From Thiocapsa bogorovii (lineage in GTDB: Bacteria > Pseudomonadota > Gammaproteobacteria > Chromatiales > Chromatiaceae): a stretch of DNA of 64,000 nt. The notes below the pieces were generated by a model. The model did no database searches, was not told the origin of the DNA, and was given only the letters and a program-made list of their open reading frames with translations. Location: the NCBI RefSeq assembly GCF_021228795.1, contig NZ_CP089309.1:4895501-4959500 (forward strand), in the 5' to 3' direction. Positions 37,430 to 45,806 of the stretch are shown one piece after another (the first letter of the stretch is position 1; each line of letters opens with the position of its first letter). The position numbers and the translations under genes were made by a program.

Positions 37430-39154
37430 ATGTCCACCTCCAACCTTCCGCGCGCGACAAGCACCCGGGATGCGATCCCCAAGCACGAGTCCATCATCAC
37501 GCTCGTCCTGCTGACCCTCGCGACACTCGGGATCGGGCTGCTCTTCGCGCTTGATCCGCGCTGGGGCTACGACGAGGCTCGGCACCTCTATCTGAGCACT
37601 GTCTCGCCTTGGACCAAGGCGCTGGAGGAGGGCCTGGTCGACGGCCATCCGCCCCTGCATCATCTCCTGCTCATGCCGATGGCCCGGTTTGGCTCGGATC
37701 CCTTCTGGTTTCGCCTGCCGTCCGTCTTGGCCGCAGTCCTGACCGTTCCGCTCTGGTATTTGCTGCTGCGGCGTCTGCGTGTCGTCCGGGAAATGGCGTT
37801 GCTCGGGGTCGTGTTGCTGGTGACGAGCTTCGCTTTCCTCGAGCTTGCGGTCTCGGTGCGCTCCTACAGCTTCGGGCTGCTGTTCTTGGTTGTCGGACTG
37901 CTCGCGGCGACGACGCTCGTCCCGCGAAGCGGGTCGGGCGCACCCGCTCCCGAGGCCGCGCCCCAGCCGCAGCCGCTGATTGCCGCGTTGGGTCTGAGCA
38001 TCGCCTTCGCCCTCATCTACTCGGCACTCTTCGTGATCCTCGGATTGATCTTGGCCCTGGCCCTGGTGTGGGCGGTTCGGGCCGGCCGCCGATTCGTGCG
38101 GCCACTCGTATGGGTGCGGACTTGGCGTTTTTTGGATTGGACCGCCTTTGCTGTCCTGGTGATCGGCGCCCTCGCGGTGCTGCTTTGGTTTGCGCTCGGT
38201 TACGGACGCGGTCGCGGGGTTGTGGCTCCCTCGCATCTAAACTCCTTCATGCTGTGCGAAGGCGATTCAATCCTCCGGTTCGCCTGGTGCGGTCTGGTGG
38301 GCAACGCCGGCTGGTTGACCCCGCAGTTTTCGTCGACGGACCTGGGGCAGACACTGGCCGTGGCGCTGTTCTGGACGGCTGCTGCCGTCGTGCTGGTTGC
38401 CGCCCTATGGCGGCGACAGGGCGCGCGGGCCCTGATGGTGCTGACGGCCGTGATTGCGACCCTCTTGGTCTTTGCGGCGGGGGTCGTCGGTGCCTATCCG
38501 TTCGGTGGACTGATGCGGCATCAAGCCATGCTGTTGCCGCTCTATCTGGTGATCGTCGTCCTGGCGCTCGATCTCGTCTGGTCGCGCCTGCACTCCCGGC
38601 GCCTGCAGCAGGTGTTCAGCCTCGCGGTTGTCGGGTTCGCCTTGCTCGGACTCTTCCGTGCCAACGCGACCGACCCGGTCGGCGAGGCACACACGGGGAG
38701 AATGCATCCCGAGATCGCGGCTGCGTTCGCGTGCGATTCGGGGCAGCAAGCTGTCTACATCGAGGGGCAGGTGTTCTATCCACTCTATAGTGCGGCCCAT
38801 GCCAAGGGGATCGCATTCCGCGCCTCCCTGACCGAGCAGGACGGCGTGCCCGTCGAGGTCCCGTACGGAACAGGTTGGTTCAACGGCTTGATCCATCCGC
38901 GGGATTGGGATGTGTTCACGATGAAGGACGATTGCGGATCCGACCGTATCCTCATCCGAGACCGCCGGCGTTGGACCTTGCCCGCGGACCCCGACGCAGG
39001 GCTCGCGGCGCAGCTGGAGGCATTGAAATCGGCGCTCGGGGTTGCATCCGTGCAGTTGATCCGTCTCCCGCCGGAACCGGAGGACGCCGCGTCCGAACGC
39101 GGGACGGCATCGGCGGAACAGCCGCCCACAGCACGCTGCCCGATTCGTCGATAG
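37430..39154 (+). CDS. GT-C (GT39/ArnT-like) membrane glycosyltransferase
   Basis: The 574-residue protein has an N-terminal helix (IITLVLLTLATLGIGLLFAL) followed by DPRWGYDEARHLYL, the Asp-Glu catalytic-base loop expected in GT39/PMT/ArnT families, and by GHPPLHHLLLMPMARFG, which matches the next conserved loop. About ten further hydrophobic helices follow, then a periplasmic C-terminal domain of about 150 residues. Such enzymes use polyprenyl-phosphate sugars to glycosylate lipid or protein on the periplasmic side. ATG 37430 is preferred to the upstream start at 37400. The gene is preceded by sat but spacing suggests separate transcription. Confidence 0.8.
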   Translation: MSTSNLPRATSTRDAIPKHESIITLVLLTLATLGIGLLFALDPRWGYDEARHLYLSTVSPWTKALEEGLVDGHPPLHHLLLMPMARFGSDPFWFRLPSVLAAVLTVPLWYLLLRRLRVVREMALLGVVLLVTSFAFLELAVSVRSYSFGLLFLVVGLLAATTLVPRSGSGAPAPEAAPQPQPLIAALGLSIAFALIYSALFVILGLILALALVWAVRAGRRFVRPLVWVRTWRFLDWTAFAVLVIGALAVLLWFALGYGRGRGVVAPSHLNSFMLCEGDSILRFAWCGLVGNAGWLTPQFSSTDLGQTLAVALFWTAAAVVLVAALWRRQGARALMVLTAVIATLLVFAAGVVGAYPFGGLMRHQAMLLPLYLVIVVLALDLVWSRLHSRRLQQVFSLAVVGFALLGLFRANATDPVGEAHTGRMHPEIAAAFACDSGQQAVYIEGQVFYPLYSAAHAKGIAFRASLTEQDGVPVEVPYGTGWFNGLIHPRDWDVFTMKDDCGSDRILIRDRRRWTLPADPDAGLAAQLEALKSALGVASVQLIRLPPEPEDAASERGTASAEQPPTARCPIRR

Positions 39155-39214
39155 GCGATTTCCGACAGGTTACCGCCTGTCGGACGCCCCGCTCAGCGGT
39201 ATCCGCGCCCTCGC

Positions 39215-39406
39215 TCAACGAGCCCGCCTCACGTCGAGTCGGGCGAAAGGAATAGTGCCGCGAGGCGAAAAGATACGCGCCAGTCCCCCGATTCGATCGG
39301 TGGACTCGAGCAGCGTCACGCGTTTGCCTATCCGCGAGAACAGCCAACCCAGACTTAGACCGGAGATCCCGGCGCCGAGGATAGCAATCCGTTCCTCGCG
39401 ACTTCC
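39215..39406 (-). pseudogene. N-terminal fragment of an FAD/NAD(P)-dependent oxidoreductase
   Basis: A minus-strand frame without start codon, bounded upstream by TAG at 39409-39407, encodes EERIAILGAGISGLSLGWLF, the Rossmann GxGxxG dinucleotide-binding turn of amine-oxidase/protoporphyrinogen-oxidase-like flavoproteins. It continues RIGKRVTLLESTDRIGGLAR, the typical second strand and loop. After about 64 codons it ends at TGA without the rest of the enzyme. It is therefore a gene remnant, placed directly behind the pentapeptide-repeat gene on the same strand. Confidence 0.7.
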
Positions 39407-39421
39407 CTATTTTATAAATAC

Positions 39422-40276
39422 TTACCTTAGATTCTTCTTATAGGATGGATAGACGGCGTTGCGTGCCTTGGAAAAATTGGCGAACTCCATCGTGACGCTC
39501 GCCAGCTCGACACCCGAGAAATCGGCGTTGGTGACGTCGGCGCGGCGCAGGATTGCACCCCCCAGCACCGCGTTGGTCAGGTCGACGTCGGTGAGGTTGG
39601 CGTTGCGGAAATTGGTCTCTTGAGCCGACACGCTGCGCAGCTTGGATCCTCGCAGATCGGCACCCTCGAAGTTGGCCAGGTTGATGACCGTGAACCCGCC
39701 GGGCAGGGCGCTGGTCAGGTCGGCCTCGTGCATGCTGGCGCCCGCAAGATTCGCGTCGTTGAGGTGACAGTCGCGCAGGTCCGCACCGCAGAGATTGGCC
39801 TCGCGCAGATTGGCGCGGATAAAGAGCGCCTTGGGAGCGACCACGTGGCACAGATCGCTGCCCTGAAAGTCGGTATCTCGCATGTCCGCATGGGCCAGGT
39901 TGGCGCCTCGCAGGTCGGCGCGTCTGACGTCGGCATGACGCAGATCGGCGCGCTTGAGGTTGGCCTTCGAGAGGTTCGCGCCGTTCAGGGTCGCCGCACG
40001 CGAAGGACGTTCCGCGCCCAAATGGGCCTGCGTGAGGTCGGCCGCGCTGAGATCGGCTTCGGTGAGATCGGTCGCGACCAGAATGGCATCGACCAGCCGT
40101 GCGCCGCTTAACATGGCGCCGACCAGATCGCTCGACTCCAGGTTGGCGCCGGAGAGGTCGGCGCCGCGCAGATCCGCGCCGTTCAAGTGCATGTCACGCA
40201 GGTCCGCTCCCGCGAGGGTGTCCGCGTCGATCCGTCCAAGGACCTGTTCAGTTTCGCGATGCTTGATCTCGATCAT
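39422..40276 (-). CDS. Pentapeptide-repeat protein
   Basis: The 284-residue protein is built of A(D/N)Lxx repeats from about residue 25 to 265: TLAGADLRDMHLNGADLRGA, ANLSKANLKRADLRHADVRR, ANLREANLCGADLRDCHL and others. These form a right-handed quadrilateral beta-helix. Some family members mimic DNA and protect gyrase, most are uncharacterised. A 10-residue interruption (LGAERPSRAATL) breaks the helix near one third of its length. ATG 40276 has GGAGG 9 nt upstream; ATG 40285 directly abuts that sequence and is unlikely. No signal peptide, so cytosolic. Confidence 0.88.
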   Translation of the reverse strand: MIEIKHRETEQVLGRIDADTLAGADLRDMHLNGADLRGADLSGANLESSDLVGAMLSGARLVDAILVATDLTEADLSAADLTQAHLGAERPSRAATLNGANLSKANLKRADLRHADVRRADLRGANLAHADMRDTDFQGSDLCHVVAPKALFIRANLREANLCGADLRDCHLNDANLAGASMHEADLTSALPGGFTVINLANFEGADLRGSKLRSVSAQETNFRNANLTDVDLTNAVLGGAILRRADVTNADFSGVELASVTMEFANFSKARNAVYPSYKKNLR

Positions 40277-40588
40277 CTCGTCCATCCTCCGCCGTTGTTG
40301 TGTTCTGCTTGACCGAATCGCCGCAGCCGACACTGTAAATTTAACAGAAGCCACGGAATCGAGGGACGACCTTTCCGGGTCTGCATCGATCGACAGCTTC
40401 GGACTTGATGGATACCATCGGGGACCTTCCCGATGTTCCGATCCGGTAAGGGACCGCGACGGCACCGACAACGCTTCGTCAGACGGCCCGCCCGCGATGT
40501 TCGGATCCGGAATTCACCTTTTGCCCTCAGAAGGCGGCGCTCTCTAACCAGGGCAGCCAGCGCAACGACACCACCGCCAGGAGCCACC
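40277..40588. other. 312-bp divergent region upstream of metY
   Basis: This interval separates the pentapeptide gene from metY and should carry both promoters. A small hairpin CATCGGG-GACCTT-CCCGATG lies near 40417-40437. I searched for a methionine-related riboswitch (SAM or SAH type) because metY genes often have one, but found no convincing conserved core. The AGGAG ribosome-binding site of metY is at 40579-40583. Confidence 0.35.
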
Positions 40589-41866
40589 ATGAAGATCGAA
40601 ACACTTGCGATACACGCCGGATTTACGCCCGACCCGACCACCAAAGCGGTCGCCACTCCAATCTATCAGACCACCAGCTACGCCTTCGACGATACTCAAC
40701 ACGGAGCCGATCTCTTCGACCTGAAGGTCGCCGGCAACATCTACACCCGTATCATGAATCCCACCAGCGACGTGCTCGAGCAGCGCGTCGCCGCGATGGA
40801 AGGCGGGGTCGGGGCCTTGGCGCTCGCCTCGGGCATGGCCGCCGTCACCGACGCCATCTTCACCATCGCCCAAGCCGGGGACAACATCGTCGCGGTCTCG
40901 ACCCTCTACGGCGGGAGCTATAACCTCTTCGCCCACACCCTGCCGCGGCTCGGGATTCAGGCCCGTTTCGCCGCGCCGAACGACATCGACGGCATGGCTG
41001 CTCTGATCGACGACAAGACCAAGGCGGTCTTCTGCGAATCCATCGGCAATCCGGCCGGCAACGTCGCGGATCTGCAAGCGATCTCGGACATGGCGCATGC
41101 CCATGGTGTGCCCGTCATCGTCGACAACACGGTGCCCACGCCCTATCTCTGCCGCCCTTTCGAGCACGGCTGCGACATCGTTGTCCACGCCGCGACGAAG
41201 TATATGGGCGGACACGGGACCACGATCGGCGGCGTCCTGGTGGACTCGGGCAAGTTCCCCTGGGCCGAGCACGCGAGCCGCTTCCCGATGCTCAACGAGC
41301 CAGATGTGTCCTATCACGGCGTGGTCTACACCGAGGCGCTCGGCGCGGCGGCCTACATCGCACGCGCCCGCGTGGTGCCTTTGCGCAACATGGGCGCCGC
41401 CATCTCGCCCTTTAACAGCTTTCTGATTCTGCAAGGGATCGAGACGCTGCATGTGCGCATGGATCGGCACTGCGAGAACGCGCTGGCCGTGGCGGAGTAT
41501 CTCAAGGCGAAACCGCAAGTGGAATGGGTCCGCTATGCCGGCCTCCCGGACAGCCCGGATTATCCGCTCGTGCAGAAGTACATGGACGGCGCCAAGGCCA
41601 GCTCCATTCTCTCCTTCGGCATCAAGGGCGGGCGCGAGGCCGGTGCGCGCTTCATCGATGCGCTCAAGCTGACCGTGCGTCTGGTCAACATCGGCGATGC
41701 CAAGACGCTGGCCTGCCATCCGGCGACTACCACGCACCGCCAGTTGTCCCCCGAGGAACTGGCCCGCGCCGGGGTCTCCGAGGACCTGATCCGCCTTTCG
41801 ATCGGCATCGAGCATATCGACGACATCATCGCCGATCTGGAGCAGGCACTGGCGGCGGCGGGTTAA
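40589..41866 (+). CDS. metY: O-acetylhomoserine sulfhydrylase
   Basis: MetY makes homocysteine directly from O-acetylhomoserine and sulfide, which fits a sulfide-rich lifestyle. The 425-residue PLP enzyme has the Cys/Met-metabolism signatures: TPIYQTTSYAFDDTQHGADL, YTRIMNPTSDVLEQRVAAME, the PLP-contact SGMAAVTDAIF and the PLP-binding lysine in DIVVHAATKYMGGHGTTIGG. The C-terminal LSPEELARAGVSEDLIRLSI is typical. ATG 40589 has a perfect AGGAG. Its stop codon TAA forms part of the left terminus of a MITE-like repeat, so the repeat sits exactly at the gene end. Confidence 0.93.
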   Translation: MKIETLAIHAGFTPDPTTKAVATPIYQTTSYAFDDTQHGADLFDLKVAGNIYTRIMNPTSDVLEQRVAAMEGGVGALALASGMAAVTDAIFTIAQAGDNIVAVSTLYGGSYNLFAHTLPRLGIQARFAAPNDIDGMAALIDDKTKAVFCESIGNPAGNVADLQAISDMAHAHGVPVIVDNTVPTPYLCRPFEHGCDIVVHAATKYMGGHGTTIGGVLVDSGKFPWAEHASRFPMLNEPDVSYHGVVYTEALGAAAYIARARVVPLRNMGAAISPFNSFLILQGIETLHVRMDRHCENALAVAEYLKAKPQVEWVRYAGLPDSPDYPLVQKYMDGAKASSILSFGIKGGREAGARFIDALKLTVRLVNIGDAKTLACHPATTTHRQLSPEELARAGVSEDLIRLSIGIEHIDDIIADLEQALAAAG

Positions 41867-41979
41867 ACCGCACCCAGTGCGGCATGTGATGTTTTGGATG
41901 GGATCGACCCCGGCAGACTTCACGACCGCTGGAGTCGGCGCGGTTTAAGATGTTAAAAAACATATCATCTTAAACCGCG
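41864..41979. repeat. MITE-like inverted-repeat element, copy 1, with terminator-like palindrome
   Basis: TAAACCGC (41864-41871) and the inverted GCGGTTTA (41940-41947) bound an 84-bp core. A second, longer palindrome follows: CGCGGTTTAAGATG (41939-41952) pairs perfectly with CATCTTAAACCGCG (41966-41979) around an A/T-rich loop. A copy of the same element lies at 49812-49935. The 14-bp stem directly behind metY could end its transcript. No coding capacity. Confidence 0.75.
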
Positions 41980-42055
41980 TCAGATCCGACGTTGGTGGAT
42001 ACGATCAAGGCAGATGCAATCCGACCACCATCCAAATCACTCCGGACGCGTTTTA

Positions 42056-42988
42056 ATGGTGAAGCGCATTGCGACGTGGTTCCCTTTCTGGGCCCTCTTG
42101 GGCGCGCTCTTCGCCTATCTCTTCCCGCAACTGCTCGTCGGTTTCAAGCCGGCGATCCTTCCCTTGCTCGGGTTGGTGATGTTCGGGATGGGTGTCACAC
42201 TGACGCCGGGTCAGTTCGCGGCCGTCCTGCGCCGCCCCGGTCTCGTCGCGCTCGGGATGGCGCTCCAGTTCGGCGTCATGCCGCTTGCGGCCTGGTCGAT
42301 CGGCCTGGCGATGGGACTCCCGCCAGAGCTGCGCGCGGGCCTGATCCTCGTCGGGACGGCTCCGGGCGGGACGGCCTCGAACGTCGTCTGCTACCTGGCG
42401 AAGGGCGATGTCGCACTCTCCATCACCCTCACGACTTCCTCGACGCTCGCCGCGGTACTGCTGATGCCGGCTTTGACCTGGCTCTATCTCGGCGAGCGCG
42501 TGCCGGTTCCCGCCCTGGAGATGCTGATTTCAATCGCTCAGGTCGTCCTGGCACCCGTGGCCTTGGGGCTTCTCGTCAACCGCTTGCTCGGTCCCCGGAT
42601 CGAACGGGTGAAGGTGGTCTTCCCGCTCATCTCGGTCGCCGCCATCGTTCTGATCATCGCCATCATCGTCGCACTCAACGCAGGCAATCTCGCGCAGGTC
42701 GGCCTTGCCGTGATGATCGCGGTCTTCCTGCACAACGGGATCGGACTCGCCGCCGGCTATTGGTCGGCACGCCTGCTCGGTCGCGACGAGACCACCGCGC
42801 GTACCCTGGCGATCGAGGTCGGGATGCAGAACTCGGGACTCGCCGTCGCCCTTGCGGTCAAGTTCTTCGGCCCGGCGGCGGCCTTGCCCGGCGCTGTCTT
42901 CTCGATCTGGCACAACCTCTCGAGCGCGGCGCTGGCGTCTTGGTGGGCGCGTCGAGCGTCTCGCGAGGATTCGATCTGGTCGGGATGA
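42056..42988 (+). CDS. BASS-family (bile acid:sodium symporter-like) transporter
   Basis: The 310-residue protein has ten hydrophobic segments in the BASS arrangement, with the conserved crossover motifs LILVGTAPGGTASNVVCYLA and LAIEVGMQNSGLAVALAVKF. The family imports organic anions with sodium; bacterial members carry pantoate, 2-keto acids or similar, and the substrate here is unknown. The start is uncertain: ATG 42056 begins right before the first helix, while ATG 42014 adds 14 residues. It lies 77 bp after a repeat that separates it from metY. Confidence 0.82.
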   Translation: MVKRIATWFPFWALLGALFAYLFPQLLVGFKPAILPLLGLVMFGMGVTLTPGQFAAVLRRPGLVALGMALQFGVMPLAAWSIGLAMGLPPELRAGLILVGTAPGGTASNVVCYLAKGDVALSITLTTSSTLAAVLLMPALTWLYLGERVPVPALEMLISIAQVVLAPVALGLLVNRLLGPRIERVKVVFPLISVAAIVLIIAIIVALNAGNLAQVGLAVMIAVFLHNGIGLAAGYWSARLLGRDETTARTLAIEVGMQNSGLAVALAVKFFGPAAALPGAVFSIWHNLSSAALASWWARRASREDSIWSG

Positions 42989-43179
42989 CCGGGCTGCGCA
43001 CTCCTCCATCCGGGGTCGCACCCGCGGGCGGTTCCGACCGTTTGTCGGATTTCGGGCGAATCGGAGTATCCACATATTAGCGTCAACTTTACTGAGAGCG
43101 TACGTTTCAGCCTTGAGGCGCTGGAAAACACCGACCCCGTAAAAAAAATCATAATCAACAAATTGTTAAGGGACGCAAC

Positions 43180-44238
43180 CGTAACTTCTCAAAAACTCAA
43201 CGCGTCGCCGAAGCGGCCAGCGCACGCTCGCGGATCAGGTCGGGTAACAGCGGAACCGTCACGAGCTGATTGATGCGGTGGCCGAGATAGTCCTAAAACG
43301 AGAGACCCAGCTAGCGGCAGGTCTTCTTCAAGCTGGCGAAGCCGTCGCGCCAGTCTTTGCCGAGATCGCTGCGGGTGCCGCCGCTGATTTTTCGGCATTT
43401 CACGTAGCCGCGGATGTCCCCTTCGCTGCCGCTGGTGTGCAGGACCAGATCGGGGCGTCCCAGCACGCGCAGCAGCTCGCTCTTGTGGGTATGCAGGCGC
43501 TTGAGGGTGCCGTCGAGGGTGGTGTAGGAGGTACGCTGGTTGAAGATCGCATCGAAGCGCTCCTCCAGGATGGGCCGCAGGGCCGGATCGGGGTTGCGGC
43601 GATAGGCTTTGAGATCGGCATAGAGATCCCGGATCTCGCCGCGCCCCCGCGCCTGGTCGGCGAGCTTGTGGTCATTGAGGGGGATGAGCTGATGCACCAG
43701 CCGTTCGGCGTGCACCCAGCATAGGGCATGCAGCAGGATCACGAACTATCCGGCGCCGTCGCCGCGGTAGCCCTTGAAGCGCGATCCCGCCGGCAGCGCC
43801 ACGCCGGGGGAGACCCCGACGGTTTCGTGGATGGTGAGCTGTGCGGTTTTGCGCCGCTTCGCCGATCCCGGTCGCTTGGGTGGCCCGCCCGTTCCGTCAC
43901 CGGCCCCGGCGTCACCGTCGGAGGTCTCGGATTCGGTCTCCTGCTCCATCCCACTCGGCTTGAACTTCGGTCTAGCCTTCTCGCCCTTTAGCACCGCGAT
44001 CTCGTCGCGCAACTGCTGGATGAGCTCGGCGTGCCGGTGCTGTTCTTCAAGCAGCTGCTCGATCCGCCCCAGCAACACCTCGACCAGCGGCGTACGCTAC
44101 GCTTCACCAAGCACCCGCAGTGGATTCGGGTCAGCCATGCTCGACAGATGAGGCGCGCAAGGGTGTAAGCTCGTCTTTAAGTACAGTTAATTCTCGTAGC
44201 TTACTGGTATTCTTGACACTCCTTTTCGAGAAGTTACG
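43180..44238. mobile_element. Decayed IS66-like insertion sequence
   Basis: The ends carry inverted repeats: CGTAACTTCTCAAAA at 43180-43194 and TTTTCGAGAAGTTACG at 44223-44238, which share CGTAACTTCTC and an A-run. Between them is a single broken transposase frame on the minus strand. At about 1.06 kb it is less than half the size of a normal IS66 element and has no visible TnpA or TnpB gene. I could not see a target-site duplication. Immobile unless helped in trans. Confidence 0.7.
43197..44138 (-). pseudogene. IS66-family transposase (TnpC) pseudogene
   Basis: One minus-strand frame from ATG 44138 (MADPNPLRVLGEA) carries the TnpC N-terminus (RIEQLLEEQHRHAELIQQLR, the Pro/Gly-rich spacer, LPAGSRFKGYRG), then joins after TAG to the C-terminus (LLHALCWVHAERLVHQLIPL, TLDGTLKRLHTHKSELLRVL, CRKISGGTRSDLG, WRDGFASLKKTCR). 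The central region with most catalytic acidic residues is missing. Four in-frame stops interrupt the frame, all TAG: after GEA, after GDGAG, after KTCR, and in place of the Trp of LSFWDYL. No function is possible as a single protein. Confidence 0.82.
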
Positions 44239-44270
44239 AGCCTGCGCCGTAAGTTGTTGATGCGATATTC

Positions 44271-44945
44271 ATGTGCGCTTGCTACATAATGCCGGATCTG
44301 CCGACCATGCCGGTAGTCGCGCGGGTGCGCAATGCCGGCGGCGATCGGTTCGCGGTGCGGGTGCAGAATCCCGTCGAGGAGCCGTTCGGTGCAACCTACA
44401 GCGTGCACTACGCTGTCGCCGAAGCGGGGGTCTATACGCTGGCCGACGACGGCATCAAGATGGAAGCGGTGCGTGCGACCTCCAACCAGACCAATGCCAG
44501 CGGGCGTTGGCCCGCGGGGAATGCGCGCACCTATGCCCAGAGCTACGCCAGTCGGGTCGTGCTCGGTCAGGTGATGAGTGAGAACGACCCGCGTTGGTTG
44601 GTGTTCTGGGCACGCTGAGGCAACTTCAAGCAGGTGCCGAGGGGCACGCAATTGGTCATCGGCAAGCATGTCGGGGAGGACTATGAGAAGACCCGAGCCG
44701 ACGAGCTGATTGGCTATCTGGTCATCGAGGCCGGCAGCGGCACCGTCGGGGAGACCCGCTACGCCGCCGGTCTGAGTGCGCAGGTGGTCGGCGGTGTGGA
44801 GAACGCACCGCCCTGTGCGGTGCCTTACCCGGCGGGCCTCGTGCCGAGCACCGCGGTGGTTGCCGCCGCCGCGCATCGCTTGCCCCGTGCCGGACTCAAG
44901 TCCGACCCACCCCCGCTCGGTATTGAGAACGAAGGCCCCGCATAG
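44271..44945 (+). pseudogene. Extracellular-type beta-domain gene interrupted by TGA
   Basis: A single frame encodes VVARVRNAGGDRFAVRVQNP, YSVHYAVAEAGVYTLADDGI and YASRVVLGQVMSENDPRWLV up to FWAR, meets TGA (44616-44618), then continues in the same frame GNFKQVPRGTQLVIGKHVGE and LIGYLVIEAGSGTV. The two halves look like one domain of the kind seen near the C-terminus of large secreted Ig/PKD-type proteins; I recall the type but not a name. The 5' part of the gene is missing and the IS66-like remnant lies 33 bp upstream, so it is a truncated, interrupted remnant. The last 40 codons are probably unrelated repeat sequence. Confidence 0.6.
44889..44909. repeat. Single REP-like palindrome
   Basis: CGGACTCAAGTCCG (44891-44904) with flanking GACCCAC is the same type of unit as those clustered at 25403-25502 (GTCGGACTTCAGTCCGAC with GTGGGT flank). 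It lies at the end of the interrupted beta-domain frame. Confidence 0.5.
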
Positions 44946-45020
44946 GCTGAGCCGACGGGGGAAACCCAACCATCTTAAGGTTCCTTGACCTTATCCTCGG
45001 GCTTCGCGTCTCGGCCGGAC

Positions 45021-45665
45021 CTAGGGAGAGTTCTGCAGCGTGCAAGATATGTTCGCGGTTGCATGGTTGCGACCATCGCGCGCAATCGCCTGGCCCGCTT
45101 CCGGCAGGTGCTCCGTCAACATCCGGCTCATGATTCGCCGCATCGACTCGGCGGCCGACGCCAGGTCTTCTTCGGCGAGCGGGCAGGCTCGAATCCGCTC
45201 GATCGGGCTCATCCGAGCCGCTGCGACGGCATTGCGCCGCAGCTCGAAGGCGGCTCGCTCGACGTGCTCCTGTCGGCTTCCCGGCGGGAAATAGATGCGC
45301 GGGGTATGGCCGCTGAAACGCGTGTAAAGATCGTATTGCTCCGGGTTGACATGCAGATGCCCGTCTTGTCCCCCGAAGCAATCCAATCGCAGGATCTCCT
45401 CTTCCAGGACGTAGAGGGACGCAGATGGTCCGGTTCCCACCCCTGGTACATCTGACCAATAGACCGCCAGGCGCATCCCCGACATGTCGATCATTTGCAG
45501 GTCCGCTGCCGTCTTCAGGTCGATTCTGCGATGCCTGCGCGTGTGTCGATGCCAGAGCTCAAAGATCAGCGGACCAGGGAGCGCCGATAGGCCGATTCTC
45601 CAAAGCCGCCTCCGCAGCTTGCGGAATCGGGGGCGTGACAGAAATCGATGGATCCGCCTTATCAT
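45021..45665 (-). CDS. Hypothetical protein
   Basis: The 214-residue protein starts at ATG 45665 (MIRRIHRFLSRPRFRKL), which has GGGAG upstream; the frame is open to 45761. The N-terminus is strongly basic, with a weak hydrophobic stretch (IGLSALPGPLIFELWHR) that could be a membrane-associating helix. The central part MRLAVYWSDVPGVGTGPSAS, LYVLEEEILRLDCFGGQDGH and HTPRIYFPPGSRQEHVERAA looks well ordered and conserved in style, but I do not recognise the family. It sits among broken genes, downstream of a GT2 pseudogene on the same strand, so it may belong to an old glycan or peptide-modification cluster. Confidence 0.55.
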   Translation of the reverse strand: MIRRIHRFLSRPRFRKLRRRLWRIGLSALPGPLIFELWHRHTRRHRRIDLKTAADLQMIDMSGMRLAVYWSDVPGVGTGPSASLYVLEEEILRLDCFGGQDGHLHVNPEQYDLYTRFSGHTPRIYFPPGSRQEHVERAAFELRRNAVAAARMSPIERIRACPLAEEDLASAAESMRRIMSRMLTEHLPEAGQAIARDGRNHATANISCTLQNSP

Positions 45666-45806
45666 CGCGTTGTTCTCCCGAGCGGCCTGGTTCACGGGCC
45701 GCTGATTGAGTAACGTGGACGTCGCGCCGGCAACTCCTTGGACAGGCTGGACGGAGCTCAAAGCCCGCAGGTTCTGTGTCTCGGCTGTGGGTGCCGGTGT
45801 CGGGAA

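Noticed and set aside
35425-37500. 691-codon minus-strand open frame
   Set aside because: Only its last 72 codons form a real gene; the rest is antisense to sat and intergenic.
40277-40588. SAM or SAH riboswitch before metY
   Set aside because: No conserved core or pseudoknot pairing could be found by eye; a covariance-model search would decide.
44616-44618. In-frame TGA as selenocysteine codon
   Set aside because: No redox context (FWAR then GNFK), no SECIS-like hairpin seen, and the gene is truncated; a nonsense mutation is simpler.
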